The notes beneath the pieces were generated by a model. It had not been told where the DNA came from, searched no databases, and saw only the letters and a list, made by a program, of their open reading frames with translations. Below are positions 31,858 through 40,667 of a DNA stretch of 64,000 bases, one piece after another. The stretch is from Rhizobium sp. ARZ01 (lineage in GTDB: Bacteria; Pseudomonadota; Alphaproteobacteria; Rhizobiales; Rhizobiaceae), in NCBI RefSeq assembly GCF_014851675.1, contig NZ_JACVAE010000004.1:124001-188000 (forward strand). The letters are read 5' to 3'. The position numbers and the translations under genes are program-made. Position 1 is the first letter of the stretch. Each line of letters starts with the position of its first letter.

Positions 31858-32175
31858 GTCTGTCCCTTCCGAGGGTCGAGCCGGCTGCATCCACGCAAAC
31901 GCGTGGCGCGCACTCTAACCCTTTGAAACTGCGTTTTTTCTCATTCCGGAAGCGAAAAGGACCGGAGCGGACCGCGTTTAGTTCCCCAGCAATTTCCACG
32001 TGCGGTTGTTATTGCCTTGTCCGCGAAAATGCCTCTTTACAGTTTTGATCAAATTATGATTTGTTGTGATCATAAGCAAGCGAAGACTATCACATAGAAG
32101 CTGCGGAAAGCGGCCATGTGCCAGACCGCCGGGACGAAGGGAAAGCCTGTCGGACCGGGTGAAAACGGGGAACAA
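31858..32175. other. Divergent promoter region, GntR gene / Pot-type operon
   Basis: This 318-base gap separates two divergent start codons. It holds AT-rich sequence around 31.92-32.08 kb and the two TGATCA palindromes described separately. I see no gene in it; an ATG at 32116 is in frame with the ATPase but lacks a good ribosome-binding site. Confidence 0.6.
32044..32075. promoter_or_regulatory. Paired TGATCA palindromes, likely GntR operator
   Basis: A perfect 10-bp palindrome, TTTGATCAAA (32044-32053), and a near-perfect 12-bp palindrome, TTGTGATCATAA (32064-32075), have centres 21 bases apart, two helical turns. They lie about 100 bases before the ATPase start in the gap shared with the divergent GntR gene. 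This is a plausible operator, with the two dimers on the same DNA face. Confidence 0.55.
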
Positions 32176-33276
32176 ATGGACCAGACCCAGGTGAAGTCCG
32201 CCCATGGCGGAGCTATCGGCATGCGCAGCATCAAGAAGTGGTTCGGCACATTCCAGGCCGTCAACGACGTGACGCTGGATATCCGGTCGAACGAGTTCTT
32301 CACGCTCCTCGGGCCTTCGGGATGCGGCAAGACCACGCTGCTTCGGATGATCGCCGGTTTCGAGCTTCCGACCGAAGGTCAGGTCCTGCTCGACGGCAAG
32401 GATATCTCCAGCCTCCTGCCCAACCAGCGGCCCGTCAACACGGTCTTCCAGAACTACGCCCTTTTCCCGCATCTGACCGTCGCCGAGAATATCGGCTTCG
32501 GCCTCAAGATGCTGGGTACGCCGAAAGCGAAGATCGACACTGTCGTCAAGGACATGCTGAAACTCGTGCATCTCGAAGGCCGCGGCGACAACGCGGTGAC
32601 GCAACTGTCCGGCGGCCAGCAGCAGCGCGTGGCGCTCGCTCGAGCGCTCGCGCCGCAGCCAAAGGTACTGCTGCTCGATGAGCCGCTTTCGGCGCTGGAC
32701 CTGAAGCTGCGCAAATCGATGCAGATGGAGCTGAAGCGGCTGCAGCTCGAAACCGGGATCACCTTCGTCTTCGTAACGCACGACCAGGAAGAGGCCCTTA
32801 CCATGTCGGACCGCATCGCCGTCATGTCGACGGGCACGGTTCGCCAGGTCGGCTCACCCTGGGATATCTACGACCGCCCGGCCGAACGCTTCGTCGCCGA
32901 CTTCATCGGCGAGACGAATTTCCTCGAGGCCGACGTCATTTCCGTTTCCGGGAACAAGGCCCGCGTGCGTCTCTCCTCAGGCGCGGAGATTCCCGCGACC
33001 TTCCCCGCCGACCTGACGCCGAGCGGCAAGGTCACGATCGTTGTCCGTCCTGAGCATGCCCAGGTCAGCGTGCATTCGCCTGCCTCGCTCTTGCGCGGGG
33101 TCATTCACGAGATCGTCTATCTCGGGACCGATACGCATCTCCACATCCGCCTCGACGACGGCAAGACCTTTATGGTTCGCCAGCAGAATGCGCGTAGCGG
33201 CCACTGCGGCTTTTCGAAGGACGACACGGTGGGCATTGGCTTCAGCGACGACGTCGCCCAAATTCTGAGGGACTGA
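32176..33276 (+). CDS. Spermidine/putrescine-type ABC transporter, ATP-binding protein
   Basis: A 366-residue PotA-family ATPase that drives import of a polyamine-like compound. It has Walker [11 protein letters not shown]-loop [10 protein letters not shown], signature [15 protein letters not shown], Walker [13 protein letters not shown] and the HDQEEAL switch, followed by a TOBE domain (about 290-366). GGGGAA precedes ATG 32176. It is the first gene of a six-gene operon through 39.2 kb. Confidence 0.94.
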   Translation: MDQTQVKSAHGGAIGMRSIKKWFGTFQAVNDVTLDIRSNEFFTLLGPSGCGKTTLLRMIAGFELPTEGQVLLDGKDISSLLPNQRPVNTVFQNYALFPHLTVAENIGFGLKMLGTPKAKIDTVVKDMLKLVHLEGRGDNAVTQLSGGQQQRVALARALAPQPKVLLLDEPLSALDLKLRKSMQMELKRLQLETGITFVFVTHDQEEALTMSDRIAVMSTGTVRQVGSPWDIYDRPAERFVADFIGETNFLEADVISVSGNKARVRLSSGAEIPATFPADLTPSGKVTIVVRPEHAQVSVHSPASLLRGVIHEIVYLGTDTHLHIRLDDGKTFMVRQQNARSGHCGFSKDDTVGIGFSDDVAQILRD

Positions 33277-33278
33277 CG

Positions 33279-34202
33279 ATGAACGGCGCCCAGCAGGCCG
33301 CTCTCGCGGCCAAGAAAAAGGATACTCGCTCGCGCTGGCTGCTGAGTACGCCGGCCCTGTTCATCATTTTCTTTGCGGCGGTCGGGCCTCTCCTCGTCAT
33401 GTTGTTATACTCCTTCATGGCGAAGGGCGACTATGGCGACGTAAGGTTCGGGGAGTTCTCGCTCGAGGGTTGGACCTCGGTACTCTTCCAGCGTGACATA
33501 TTTGATGACACGCTGGGGCTCGCTGATGCGCACCTGTCCATCATCTGGCGCTCGATCCAGTTGTCGTTCTTCACGACGATACTCACCCTGATCCTCGGTT
33601 TTCCGACAGCCTATTTCATCGCGACGCGTCCTCCACATACCCGCGAGATCTGGGTTTTCCTGGTAACGATCCCCTTCTGGACCAACCTCCTCATCCGCGC
33701 CTTCGCGATGCAGCAGGTCATCCGCAACGAGGGCCTCCTGAACAATGCTCTGATCTGGCTCGGCATTATCAAGCAGCCCTTGCAGATCATGTATACGGAC
33801 ACCGCCAACCTTCTTGGCATGACCTATGTGTATCTGCCGCTCATGGTGCTGCCACTCTACGCCTCGATCGAGAAGCTCGACTTCCGGTTGGTTGAGGCGG
33901 GATACGACCTGTATGCGACGCGCTTTCAAGTGTTGTGGCGAATTGTAATCCCGCTGGTGAAGCCCGGTCTTATCGCCGGTTCGATCCTCGTATTCATCCC
34001 CTCGCTCGGAGCCTACGTCATTCCGCGCGTTCTGGGCGGTGGCAAGAACATGATGCTCGGTAACCTGATCGAGATGCAGTTCGGTTCCGGCCGCAACTGG
34101 CCATTGGGGGCGGCAATGTCGATCACCCTGATGGCGCTGGTTATGATCGCGCTGATCTTCTATGTGCGTAACGCCTCACGCGGAGGAGCGGGTCATGCTT
34201 AA
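33279..34202 (+). CDS. Spermidine/putrescine-type ABC transporter, permease 1 (PotB-like)
   Basis: A 307-residue inner-membrane permease. A basic N-terminus leads into the first span (LFIIFFAAVGPLLVMLLYSF), followed by spans that include a PotB-type LRxxNNALIWLGI-like loop (IRNEGLLNNALIWLGII) and the EAA docking loop (VEAGYDLYATRFQVLWRIVIPLVKPG). It starts two bases after the ATPase stop and overlaps the next permease by eight bases. Confidence 0.93.
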   Translation: MNGAQQAALAAKKKDTRSRWLLSTPALFIIFFAAVGPLLVMLLYSFMAKGDYGDVRFGEFSLEGWTSVLFQRDIFDDTLGLADAHLSIIWRSIQLSFFTTILTLILGFPTAYFIATRPPHTREIWVFLVTIPFWTNLLIRAFAMQQVIRNEGLLNNALIWLGIIKQPLQIMYTDTANLLGMTYVYLPLMVLPLYASIEKLDFRLVEAGYDLYATRFQVLWRIVIPLVKPGLIAGSILVFIPSLGAYVIPRVLGGGKNMMLGNLIEMQFGSGRNWPLGAAMSITLMALVMIALIFYVRNASRGGAGHA

Positions 34203-34998
34203 GTCACGCTTCGACGTCCGCGCCCAGCCCGGCTTCGGGCTCGTCACCCTGTTCACATTCTTCGCGCTCTACCTGCCCATCGGCGCGCTGGTCATCTACT
34301 CCTTCAACGGGGCGGAGTCCCTGTCGCGGTGGGATGGCTTTTCGACGCGCTGGTTCGTGGCAGCATGGCAGAACGAGGCCGTTCAGGACGCGGCGGTCCG
34401 TTCGCTTGTCATCGCTTCATGGGCGGCGTTGCTTGCGACGATAGCGGCCACGATGGCCGCCCTCGCAACGACGCGGACGACGCCCTATCGCGGCCTGACC
34501 TTCAAATACGCGCTCATCAACCAGCCTCTTATGGTTCCGGAAATTGTGACGGCCGTGGCGCTGCTGATCGTCTTCTCGCGGATCAAGGTGTGGACAGGCT
34601 ACTCTGGCCTGGGCTACCTGATCGTCGCCCATACAGCCTTTTGCATCCCGTTCGCCTACCTGCCCATCCGCGCCCGTCTCGAAAGCATGGACCTGACGCT
34701 GGAGCGGGCGGCGGCCGACCTCTACGCTACGTCCTGGAAGACCTTTTGGCATGTGACCTTGCCGCTGCTGCGCCCGGCGATCATCGCCGGTTTCATGCTG
34801 GCTTTCGTCATTTCGCTGGATGACGTCGTCATCACGGAATTCGTCAAGTCCGGCGGGCAGGACACGTTGCCAACCTACATGCTCGGACAGCTCCGGCGCG
34901 AGACCTCCCCGGAGATCAACGCGATCGCGACGGTGTTCCTTGCGCTCTCCACCGCTCTTGTTGTGGTCTTCTTCCTGATCAACAGGCGAAAACAGTAG
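34195..34998 (+). CDS. Spermidine/putrescine-type ABC transporter, permease 2 (PotC-like)
   Basis: A 267-residue permease that pairs with the previous one. It has a typical PotC start (GLVTLFTFFALYLPIGALVIYSFNGAESLSRW), six predicted spans and the docking loop ERAAADLYATSWKTFWHVTLPLLRP. GGAGGAG lies just before ATG 34195, inside the end of the upstream gene. The segment AFVISLDDVVITEFVKSGGQDTLP is characteristic of this family. Confidence 0.93.
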   Translation: MLKSRFDVRAQPGFGLVTLFTFFALYLPIGALVIYSFNGAESLSRWDGFSTRWFVAAWQNEAVQDAAVRSLVIASWAALLATIAATMAALATTRTTPYRGLTFKYALINQPLMVPEIVTAVALLIVFSRIKVWTGYSGLGYLIVAHTAFCIPFAYLPIRARLESMDLTLERAAADLYATSWKTFWHVTLPLLRPAIIAGFMLAFVISLDDVVITEFVKSGGQDTLPTYMLGQLRRETSPEINAIATVFLALSTALVVVFFLINRRKQ

Positions 34999-35034
34999 TC
35001 ATCTCGGCAAACAATTCACAGAGAGGAACAGAAA

Positions 35035-36075
35035 ATGAAAACGAAATGGATGGCAACGACAGCGATGGCGGCGGTTGCAGTGCTGACCCTCGCAAATGCC
35101 GCCTCGGCGGCGGGCGAGCTCAACATCTACAACTGGGGTGACTACACCAACCCGGAGCTCATCAAGAAATTCGAAGCAAAATACGACGTCAAGGTCACGA
35201 TCACCGATTACGACTCCAACGACACCGCACTCGCCAAGGTCCGGGCCGGCGGCCATGGTTTCGACGTTGTCGTGCCCTCGGCGAACTACGTTCAGGTCTG
35301 GGTGAAGGAAGGTCTTCTGCAGGAAGCCCGTCCGGACCAGATGGAGAACTTCAAGAATGTCGACGAGCGCTGGGTCGATGTGCCGTGGGATCCGGGTCGT
35401 CACTATACCGTTCCGTGGCTGTGGGGCCTGACAGGCATCGCCGTCAACAGCTCGGTCTACAAGGGCGACATCAACACCTCCGCGATTTTCCTGGATCCGC
35501 CGGAAGAGCTGGTCGGCAAGATCAACGTTGCGCCGGAAATGAACGACGTCCTCTTCGCCACGATCAAGTATTTCGGCGGTGAGTGGTGCACGATGGACAA
35601 GGAGGTCCTTCGCAAGGTTCGCGACAAGCTCGTCGAAGCGAAGGCAAAGTGGCTTGCCATGGACTACAGCGTGACGGAGAAGCTGCCCGCTGGCGATTAT
35701 GCAGCCGTGTACTACTGGAATGGCGCCGTCATGCGTTCGCGCGAGAAGAACGCGGACATCAAGTTCGGTTATCCGAAAGAGGGCTTCCCCTACTTCATGG
35801 ACAGCGTCGCTCTCCTGAAGGATGCGAAGAACACGGAAAATGCCAAGCTGTTCATGAACTTCATCATGGACCCGGAAAATGCGGCGCTGATTTCCGCCTT
35901 TGCCAAGTATGCCAACGGCATCAAGGGGTCGGAGGCCTTCTTGCCGGCCGAAATGCAGACGGCGCCGGAGCTGTTCATCCCGGCTGAATTCCAGCCGGCG
36001 GGCGAGTTCCTCGCGAGCTGCGAACCGGAAACGCAGCAGCTCTACACCAAGATCTGGACTGAACTGCAGAAGTAA
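35035..36075 (+). CDS. Spermidine/putrescine-type ABC transporter, substrate-binding protein
   Basis: A 346-residue periplasmic PotD/PotF-family binding protein. The Sec signal peptide ends NAASA, and the mature protein opens with the family hallmark LNIYNWGDYTNPELIKKFE, then YDVKVTITDYDSNDTALAKVRAGGHGFDVVVPS. The ligand is unknown; the hydrolase genes downstream suggest an amide or modified amine rather than free putrescine. It starts 36 bases after the second permease and is followed by a 10-bp-arm hairpin. Confidence 0.94.
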   Translation: MKTKWMATTAMAAVAVLTLANAASAAGELNIYNWGDYTNPELIKKFEAKYDVKVTITDYDSNDTALAKVRAGGHGFDVVVPSANYVQVWVKEGLLQEARPDQMENFKNVDERWVDVPWDPGRHYTVPWLWGLTGIAVNSSVYKGDINTSAIFLDPPEELVGKINVAPEMNDVLFATIKYFGGEWCTMDKEVLRKVRDKLVEAKAKWLAMDYSVTEKLPAGDYAAVYYWNGAVMRSREKNADIKFGYPKEGFPYFMDSVALLKDAKNTENAKLFMNFIMDPENAALISAFAKYANGIKGSEAFLPAEMQTAPELFIPAEFQPAGEFLASCEPETQQLYTKIWTELQK

Positions 36076-36090
36076 CACCACAGACACAAG

Positions 36091-36122
36091 GACTGTGCCG
36101 TGCGACATCGCGCGGCACAGTC
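36091..36122 (+). terminator. Intercistronic hairpin after the Pot-type binding protein
   Basis: A perfect 10-bp inverted repeat, GACTGTGCCG (36091-36100) and CGGCACAGTC (36113-36122), lies 15 bases after the binding-protein stop. There is no T-run. It probably stabilises the upstream mRNA and reduces read-through into the hydrolase genes. Confidence 0.65.
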
Positions 36123-36225
36123 GAACGATGAATTTCGCGCGTCCCTTCCCTTAGCGGACACGCGACCAGCAAGGACGACCGCTGTAGCGCAGGCTGCCAG
36201 CCCGACATTGCGGTCGAGTGATGCG

Positions 36226-37407
36226 ATGCCCCCGACATTCAAAGACCAGAACGGGTTTGCCCGTTCCGACGTAACGCTTGCCAACTGGCGTACCGCGCCC
36301 TTCAGCCGCTGGGCCTTCCAAAATGTTCGCGATCTCGTGCCGACCGCCGAGATCCGCGCGTCCCGCCCGGATCCCGAACAAGCGATCGCTTCGGAAGGTT
36401 TCCTTTCCACGCGGATTGAGACCGGCATCGAGGGCGCCTCGACCGTCAAGGAATTCCTCGACTACGCGCATACGGACGGTTTCGTCGTTCTGCGCGACGG
36501 TCGCATTGCAGCGGAATACTATGCCTCGCATGCGGACGTGAACGCCAAGCACGTCATCTTCTCCGTCTCGAAGTCAATGACGGCGATCGTCTCGGGAATC
36601 TTGGAATCCCAAGGTGTGCTTGATCCCAACCGGCTGGTTACCCATTACCTGCCGGAGGCGGGCGGCAGTGCCTATGGTACCTGCAGCTATCGTGACGTTC
36701 TCGACATGCGCGTCAGCCTCGATTTCGAAGAAGCCTATCTTGATCCGCATGGAGCCTTTGCACGCTATCGCCGCTCCACGTTGTGGAACCCGCCGGAACC
36801 CGGTGCGAAGAGCGAAACGCTCGCCTCGTTCCTGATGACGCTGCCCAAGGCGGCCCGCGCTCACGGAGGCCCCTTCTTCTACGCATCACCCAATTCCGAC
36901 CTCCTCGGCGTCATTATCGAGCGGGTGACGGGGAGACGCTTCTCCGATCTCATGTCGGAACTACTCTGGCAGCCAATGGGGGCGAAGAACGACGCCTACG
37001 TCACCGTCGACGCCATCGGCACGCCGCGTTGCGCCGGCGGCATCTGCATGACCGCTCGCGATCTTGCCCGCGTTGGCGAATTGCTGCGCACAGGTGGTGC
37101 GGTCAATGGGCGGCAAGTCGTGCCGGAAGCCTGGATCGCCGACATGACGACCAAGGGTGACCACGAGGCATGGGTAGCAGGTCTCAACACCATGCTGCCG
37201 AACGGCCGTTACCGTAGCCAATGGTACCAGTCGGGCGAGGCCGACGGCGCCTACTGCGCGATCGGCATCCACGGCCAGTGGCTCTACGTCGACCCGAGCA
37301 CGAAGACCGTCATCGTCAAGCAGTCCTCACAGCCGAATCCGCTGGATGACGAGCTGAAGCAGGACATCTTTGCCTTCTACCGGACGATCAGCGCCATGAC
37401 ACTCTGA
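36226..37407 (+). CDS. Beta-lactamase-fold serine hydrolase (NylB/6-aminohexanoate-dimer hydrolase-like)
   Basis: A 393-residue cytoplasmic hydrolase (no signal peptide) of the penicillin-recognising fold. The nucleophile motif is S113-V-S-K116 (HVIFSVSKSM), the second motif region is FYASPNSDLLG, and the third is GIHGQWLYVDP in place of KTG. DxxSLF-type features are absent, so it is not a resistance beta-lactamase. The closest known functional relatives are NylB-type amide hydrolases and esterases. ATG 36226 gives a normal start; an open frame reaches 36100 without a ribosome-binding site and overlaps the hairpin. It lies between the transporter and an amidohydrolase. Confidence 0.85.
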   Translation: MPPTFKDQNGFARSDVTLANWRTAPFSRWAFQNVRDLVPTAEIRASRPDPEQAIASEGFLSTRIETGIEGASTVKEFLDYAHTDGFVVLRDGRIAAEYYASHADVNAKHVIFSVSKSMTAIVSGILESQGVLDPNRLVTHYLPEAGGSAYGTCSYRDVLDMRVSLDFEEAYLDPHGAFARYRRSTLWNPPEPGAKSETLASFLMTLPKAARAHGGPFFYASPNSDLLGVIIERVTGRRFSDLMSELLWQPMGAKNDAYVTVDAIGTPRCAGGICMTARDLARVGELLRTGGAVNGRQVVPEAWIADMTTKGDHEAWVAGLNTMLPNGRYRSQWYQSGEADGAYCAIGIHGQWLYVDPSTKTVIVKQSSQPNPLDDELKQDIFAFYRTISAMTL

Positions 37408-37507
37408 GATTTGCGGCGGCGCCGGAGGGGGCTCGCCGCCAAACACTGCGCCGGTAATCCGCTCACCAAGGGCGGATTGCCGGCAAAAAAACGACCGAGG
37501 GAACATC

Positions 37508-39178
37508 ATGCAGAAAGAAGCAAGTTACATTATCCGCAATGCGCGGATCGTAACGATGGACGAAGCCAAGCCGACGGCTGAGGCAATTGCAATCTCGGGC
37601 AACCGCATCCTGGCGGTCGGCTCCGAAGCGCAGATCGACGCCTTTTCCGGCCCGGACACCCATGTGATCGATGCCAAGGGCGGCACTGTGCTGCCCGGCT
37701 TCAACGAAGCGCACATGCATATCTTCGGTGGTTCGGTCGGCCTAACCCAGCTCTCCCTCTTCGGTGTCAAGGGCTTTGGGGCACTTCAGGAGAAGGTGCG
37801 TGCCTATGTGGCCGCTAATCCGGATCTGCCACTGCTCGAGGCGCAGTATGCCGACTACACCATTCTGTCAGAGACCGAGCGGGTAACCCGCCACCATCTC
37901 GACCGGATCATTTCGGACCGGCCTTTCATGATGGTAGCGCCGGATCGTCATACCGCCTGGGCGAACACGGCGGCACTGGAGAAGGCGGGGATCCTGAAGG
38001 GCGGCGACGTCGGCGTCGGCAACGAGATCGTTATGGGCGATGACGGGCTTGCCAATGGTGAGCTTCGCGAATCCGACGCGATGCGGCCGGTCGCAGCACT
38101 GAGCGAGACGGGCGGGCGGGAAATGCTCGGCGTCGGCACTGGCGGCGATCCGGAACACGTGACGCCAGAGGAGCGCGCCAGGGATATCGCCGTCATCAAG
38201 CGTGGCCTCGCCTATTGCGCGTCGCTCGGTATCACCTCGCTCCAGAACATGGACGGGAGCCTCTATCAGTTGGAAATGCTGGATGAGATCGAGAAGACCG
38301 ACGGTCTTACGGTGCGCGTGCGCATGCCCTTCCACATGAAGAATTTCATGCCGCTTTCCGATCTGGAGGACAAGGCGGCGGCCTGGCGTGCGCGCTTCGA
38401 CACCGACAAGCTGCGTTGCGACTTCGTGAAGATGTTCATGGACGGGGTGACCGAGTCCGGCACGGCCGTTTTCGTCGACGACTACAAGCACCAGCCTGGC
38501 TGGAAGGGTGATCCGCTCTTCACCCAGGAACATTTCGACAGCATTGCCACCATGGCTGACAAGCTCGGTTTGCCGGTCGCCGTGCACGCAATCGGCGACG
38601 GCGCCGTGCGCATGGTTCTCAACGGGTATGAGGCAGCGATCAAGGCAAACGGCAAGCGGGATAGCCGCAACCGCATCGAGCATATCGAAGTGGTTCACCC
38701 CGACGATATCAAGCGCTTCGCCGAAACCGGCACAGTCGCCTCCATGCAGCCGACCCATCCGCCCGGCAATGCCGGACTGCCGTTGGAGCCGTATCTGTCC
38801 TACATAGGCGAAGAGCGCTGGCCCTATGCGTTCGCCTGGCGCACGCTCGTCGATGCAGGGGCGAAGATCGTCTTTGCTACCGACTGGCCGGTCTCGCCGC
38901 TCGATCCGATGAGCTGCATTTATGACGCCATGACGCGCAAGGTTTGGAATGACGACATTGCCGACCAGCGGCTGACGCTCCAGGAGACGCTCGAGGCCTA
39001 TACGAAGACGAGCGCCTGGGTCGAGTTCATGGAAGACCGCAAGGGGGTGCTGAAGGAAGGCTACCTCGCCGATGTCGTCGTGCTTTCCGGCGATGTCGAA
39101 CGCACACCATTGAAGGATCTCGCCGCGGTGCGGCCCGTCACGACAATCTGCGACGGGCGGATCACGTATCAGGCGTGA
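37508..39178 (+). CDS. YtcJ-type metal-dependent amidohydrolase
   Basis: A 556-residue amidohydrolase-superfamily enzyme (amidohydrolase_3 type). The N-terminal beta sandwich (IIRNARIVTMDEAKPTAEAIAISGNRILAVG) leads to the metal motif FNEAHMH, then a predicted metal lysine/histidine region, VAVHAIGDGAVRMVLNGYE, IEHIEVVHPDD and the aspartate motif FATDWPVSPLDP. Such enzymes cleave amide or imide bonds. GAGGGA lies just before ATG 37508. As the last gene of the Pot-type operon it probably degrades the imported compound or the NylB-like product. Confidence 0.9.
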   Translation: MQKEASYIIRNARIVTMDEAKPTAEAIAISGNRILAVGSEAQIDAFSGPDTHVIDAKGGTVLPGFNEAHMHIFGGSVGLTQLSLFGVKGFGALQEKVRAYVAANPDLPLLEAQYADYTILSETERVTRHHLDRIISDRPFMMVAPDRHTAWANTAALEKAGILKGGDVGVGNEIVMGDDGLANGELRESDAMRPVAALSETGGREMLGVGTGGDPEHVTPEERARDIAVIKRGLAYCASLGITSLQNMDGSLYQLEMLDEIEKTDGLTVRVRMPFHMKNFMPLSDLEDKAAAWRARFDTDKLRCDFVKMFMDGVTESGTAVFVDDYKHQPGWKGDPLFTQEHFDSIATMADKLGLPVAVHAIGDGAVRMVLNGYEAAIKANGKRDSRNRIEHIEVVHPDDIKRFAETGTVASMQPTHPPGNAGLPLEPYLSYIGEERWPYAFAWRTLVDAGAKIVFATDWPVSPLDPMSCIYDAMTRKVWNDDIADQRLTLQETLEAYTKTSAWVEFMEDRKGVLKEGYLADVVVLSGDVERTPLKDLAAVRPVTTICDGRITYQA

Positions 39179-39210
39179 GCACGCACTTGGTAATATTGTC
39201 CCTCACACTG

Positions 39211-39308
39211 ACCCTCTCCCCGCAAGCGGGGAGAGGGGAATAGCGGCGTTGCAGCTTGTCCCTTCTCCCCGTTCACGGGGAGAAGGTGCCGGCAGGTGGA
39301 TGAGGGGA
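39211..39308. repeat. Rhizobial intergenic palindromic (RIME-like) element
   Basis: Two perfect inverted repeats lie in tandem: CCCTCTCCCCGC/GCGGGGAGAGGG (39212-39223, 39226-39237) and CCTTCTCCCCG/CGGGGAGAAGG (39261-39271, 39276-39286), followed by GTGCCGGCAGGTGGATGAGG. The layout and sequence match the intergenic mosaic elements that are widespread in Rhizobiaceae; the name is from memory, not a search. Confidence 0.75.
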
Positions 39309-39356
39309 CGAGCAAAGCTAGCTGCGCATGACGCGCGCGATCGAAGGAAATCCACC

Positions 39357-39635
39357 CTGCGGGAAGTGATGCTGGCGGCCACGCAGATGGCCTGCACCTG
39401 GGACATCGACCAGCCGGTCAGCTATTTCGAAAAGGCGGCCGCGCGCATTTCAATTCTGTCGCGATCGTCGAAGAGCTTCTGCGCGATGCACCAAAACCCA
39501 TGTATTGACGAGGAGACCGCCGAAAAGCAGCTTTCGATCCGCTTTGGTCACGTCGGCATCCCCTTTCTGTCGCCCGCCTTCGCCATGGACGAGTCCTGGG
39601 AGGCGTTGGAGGAAGCGTTCGGGCTTCCAAGCTGA
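39357..39635 (+). pseudogene. N-carbamoylputrescine amidase-like N-terminal fragment, broken
   Basis: The reading REVMLAATQMACTWDID (39357-39407) matches the start of AguB/N-carbamoylputrescine amidases, but the nitrilase catalytic Glu, Lys and Cys regions are absent. After about residue 20 the frame continues into unrelated sequence and stops at 39635. Another frame in the same place reads AHFNSVAIVEELLRDAPKPMY then stop, which may be part of a second broken gene. No intact product is expected. Confidence 0.6.
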
Positions 39636-39656
39636 CCGTTCCGGAAGGGGGCCCGT

Positions 39657-39861
39657 CACATCGGCGCGTTATGCCTCCCACATGTCGCTGCTCATGGCGG
39701 CATTGGTCCATGGCAATGTCGGTATCGTCTCGACACTGTCCTCCCTGACGCCGGTTCTGATCCTGCCCATGGTCTGATTGTGGACGGGTAAAGTACCCTC
39801 TGCATTGGCATGGGGCGGGACGATCCTGGCTGTCGTAGGCATCGCATTGATCAGCCTTTGA
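39657..39861 (+). pseudogene. DMT/EamA-type exporter, C-terminal remnant with internal stop
   Basis: The frame reads MSLLMAALVHGNVGIV, then STLSSLTPVLILPMV, the last transmembrane repeat of an EamA-type transporter, then an in-frame TGA (39775-39777), and continues LWTGKVPSALAWGGTILAV and VGIALISL to a natural TGA at 39861. The internal TGA probably replaced TGG (tryptophan). The N-terminal eight or so spans are missing. It is a decayed fragment. Confidence 0.75.
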
Positions 39862-39988
39862 TCAGTCGAAACACGCTGCAGCACGACAATGGGCGCGGAA
39901 AATTGGGGACTTTTGCGCAATCGGTGGGGAAATTGCGCGGTTTTCCAGCCCCCGCCGTCTTTCCATGCCGGCTTTGCTGCTCTATGTG

Positions 39989-40006
39989 CTGTCGCAAAAC
40001 TGTCAT
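39989..40006 (+). promoter_or_regulatory. PHO box upstream of orfA-pit
   Basis: CTGTCGC-AAAA-CTGTCAT (39989-40006) matches the PHO box consensus CTGTCAT-N4-CTGTCAT, with the second half perfect and the first matching 5 of 7. It lies 17 bases before the start of the phosphate accessory gene. In Sinorhizobium meliloti, PhoB bound at such a site represses orfA-pit under phosphate limitation, and the position suggests the same here. Confidence 0.8.
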
Positions 40007-40022
40007 ATACGGGAAAACGATC

Positions 40023-40667
40023 GTGCTGAGTTGGTTTCGTGCCCTGATGCCCCGGGAAGACCGGTTCTTTGACCTTTTCGACGCGCATTCGCGGACGGTC
40101 GTCGGCGGCGCAGAAGCGCTTCAGAAGGTGCTTGCCGGCGGACCGGACATCGAGCAGCACTGCAACCGGATCGTCGAACTGGAAGACAAGGCGGACCATA
40201 TCACCGCCGAGGTGCTGCTTGCCGTCCGCAAGAGCTTCATCACGCCTTTCGATCGTGGCGACATCAAGGACCTGATCCAGTCGCTCGACGACGCGATCGA
40301 CATGATGCACAAGACCGTCAAGACGATCCGCCTGTTCGAGCAGACGAGCTTCGACCCGGGCATGCAGGAGATGGGGACGATCATCGTCCGAGCCGCCCAC
40401 CTCGTCGCCGAAGCCGTTCCGCTGTTGCACAAGATCGGTGCCAACATCACCCGCCTCCATGCGATCGCCGAGGAGGTGATGCGCATTGAGGGGCGGGCCG
40501 ACGAACTGCATGAAGCGGGGCTGAAGGACCTGTTCCGCCGCCACGGCGCCTCCAATCCGATGGCCTACATGATCGGCAGCGAACTCTACGGCCAGCTCGA
40601 GAAGGTCGTCGATCGCTTCGAGGACGTGGCGAACGAGATCAGCGGCATCGTGATCGAGAACGTCTGA
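40023..40667 (+). CDS. DUF47/PhoU-like phosphate transport accessory protein (OrfA)
   Basis: A 214-residue cytoplasmic PhoU-like helical protein that partners with Pit transporters. It begins VLSWFRALMPREDRFFDLFDAHS, the usual N-terminus of the rhizobial OrfA, and contains the E-x-x-AD metal-binding pattern (ELEDKADHI, RIEGRADEL). GTG 40023 follows GGGAAAA. The stop overlaps the pit start by one base (TGATG). Confidence 0.9.
   Translation: MLSWFRALMPREDRFFDLFDAHSRTVVGGAEALQKVLAGGPDIEQHCNRIVELEDKADHITAEVLLAVRKSFITPFDRGDIKDLIQSLDDAIDMMHKTVKTIRLFEQTSFDPGMQEMGTIIVRAAHLVAEAVPLLHKIGANITRLHAIAEEVMRIEGRADELHEAGLKDLFRRHGASNPMAYMIGSELYGQLEKVVDRFEDVANEISGIVIENV

Larger units (their letters stand above)
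39179..40022. other. 844-base stretch without an intact gene (repeat plus gene remnants)
   Basis: Between the amidohydrolase and the phosphate operon lie a palindromic repeat (39211-39308), an N-carbamoylputrescine amidase-like fragment (39357-39635), a broken DMT exporter (39657-39861) and, at the far end, a PHO box. These are described separately. It looks like an old deletion or insertion scar. Confidence 0.65.

Noticed and set aside
36100..36225. N-terminal extension of the NylB-like hydrolase
   Set aside because: The extra 42 codons overlap the hairpin after the binding protein and lack a Shine-Dalgarno; ATG 36226 fits the family better.
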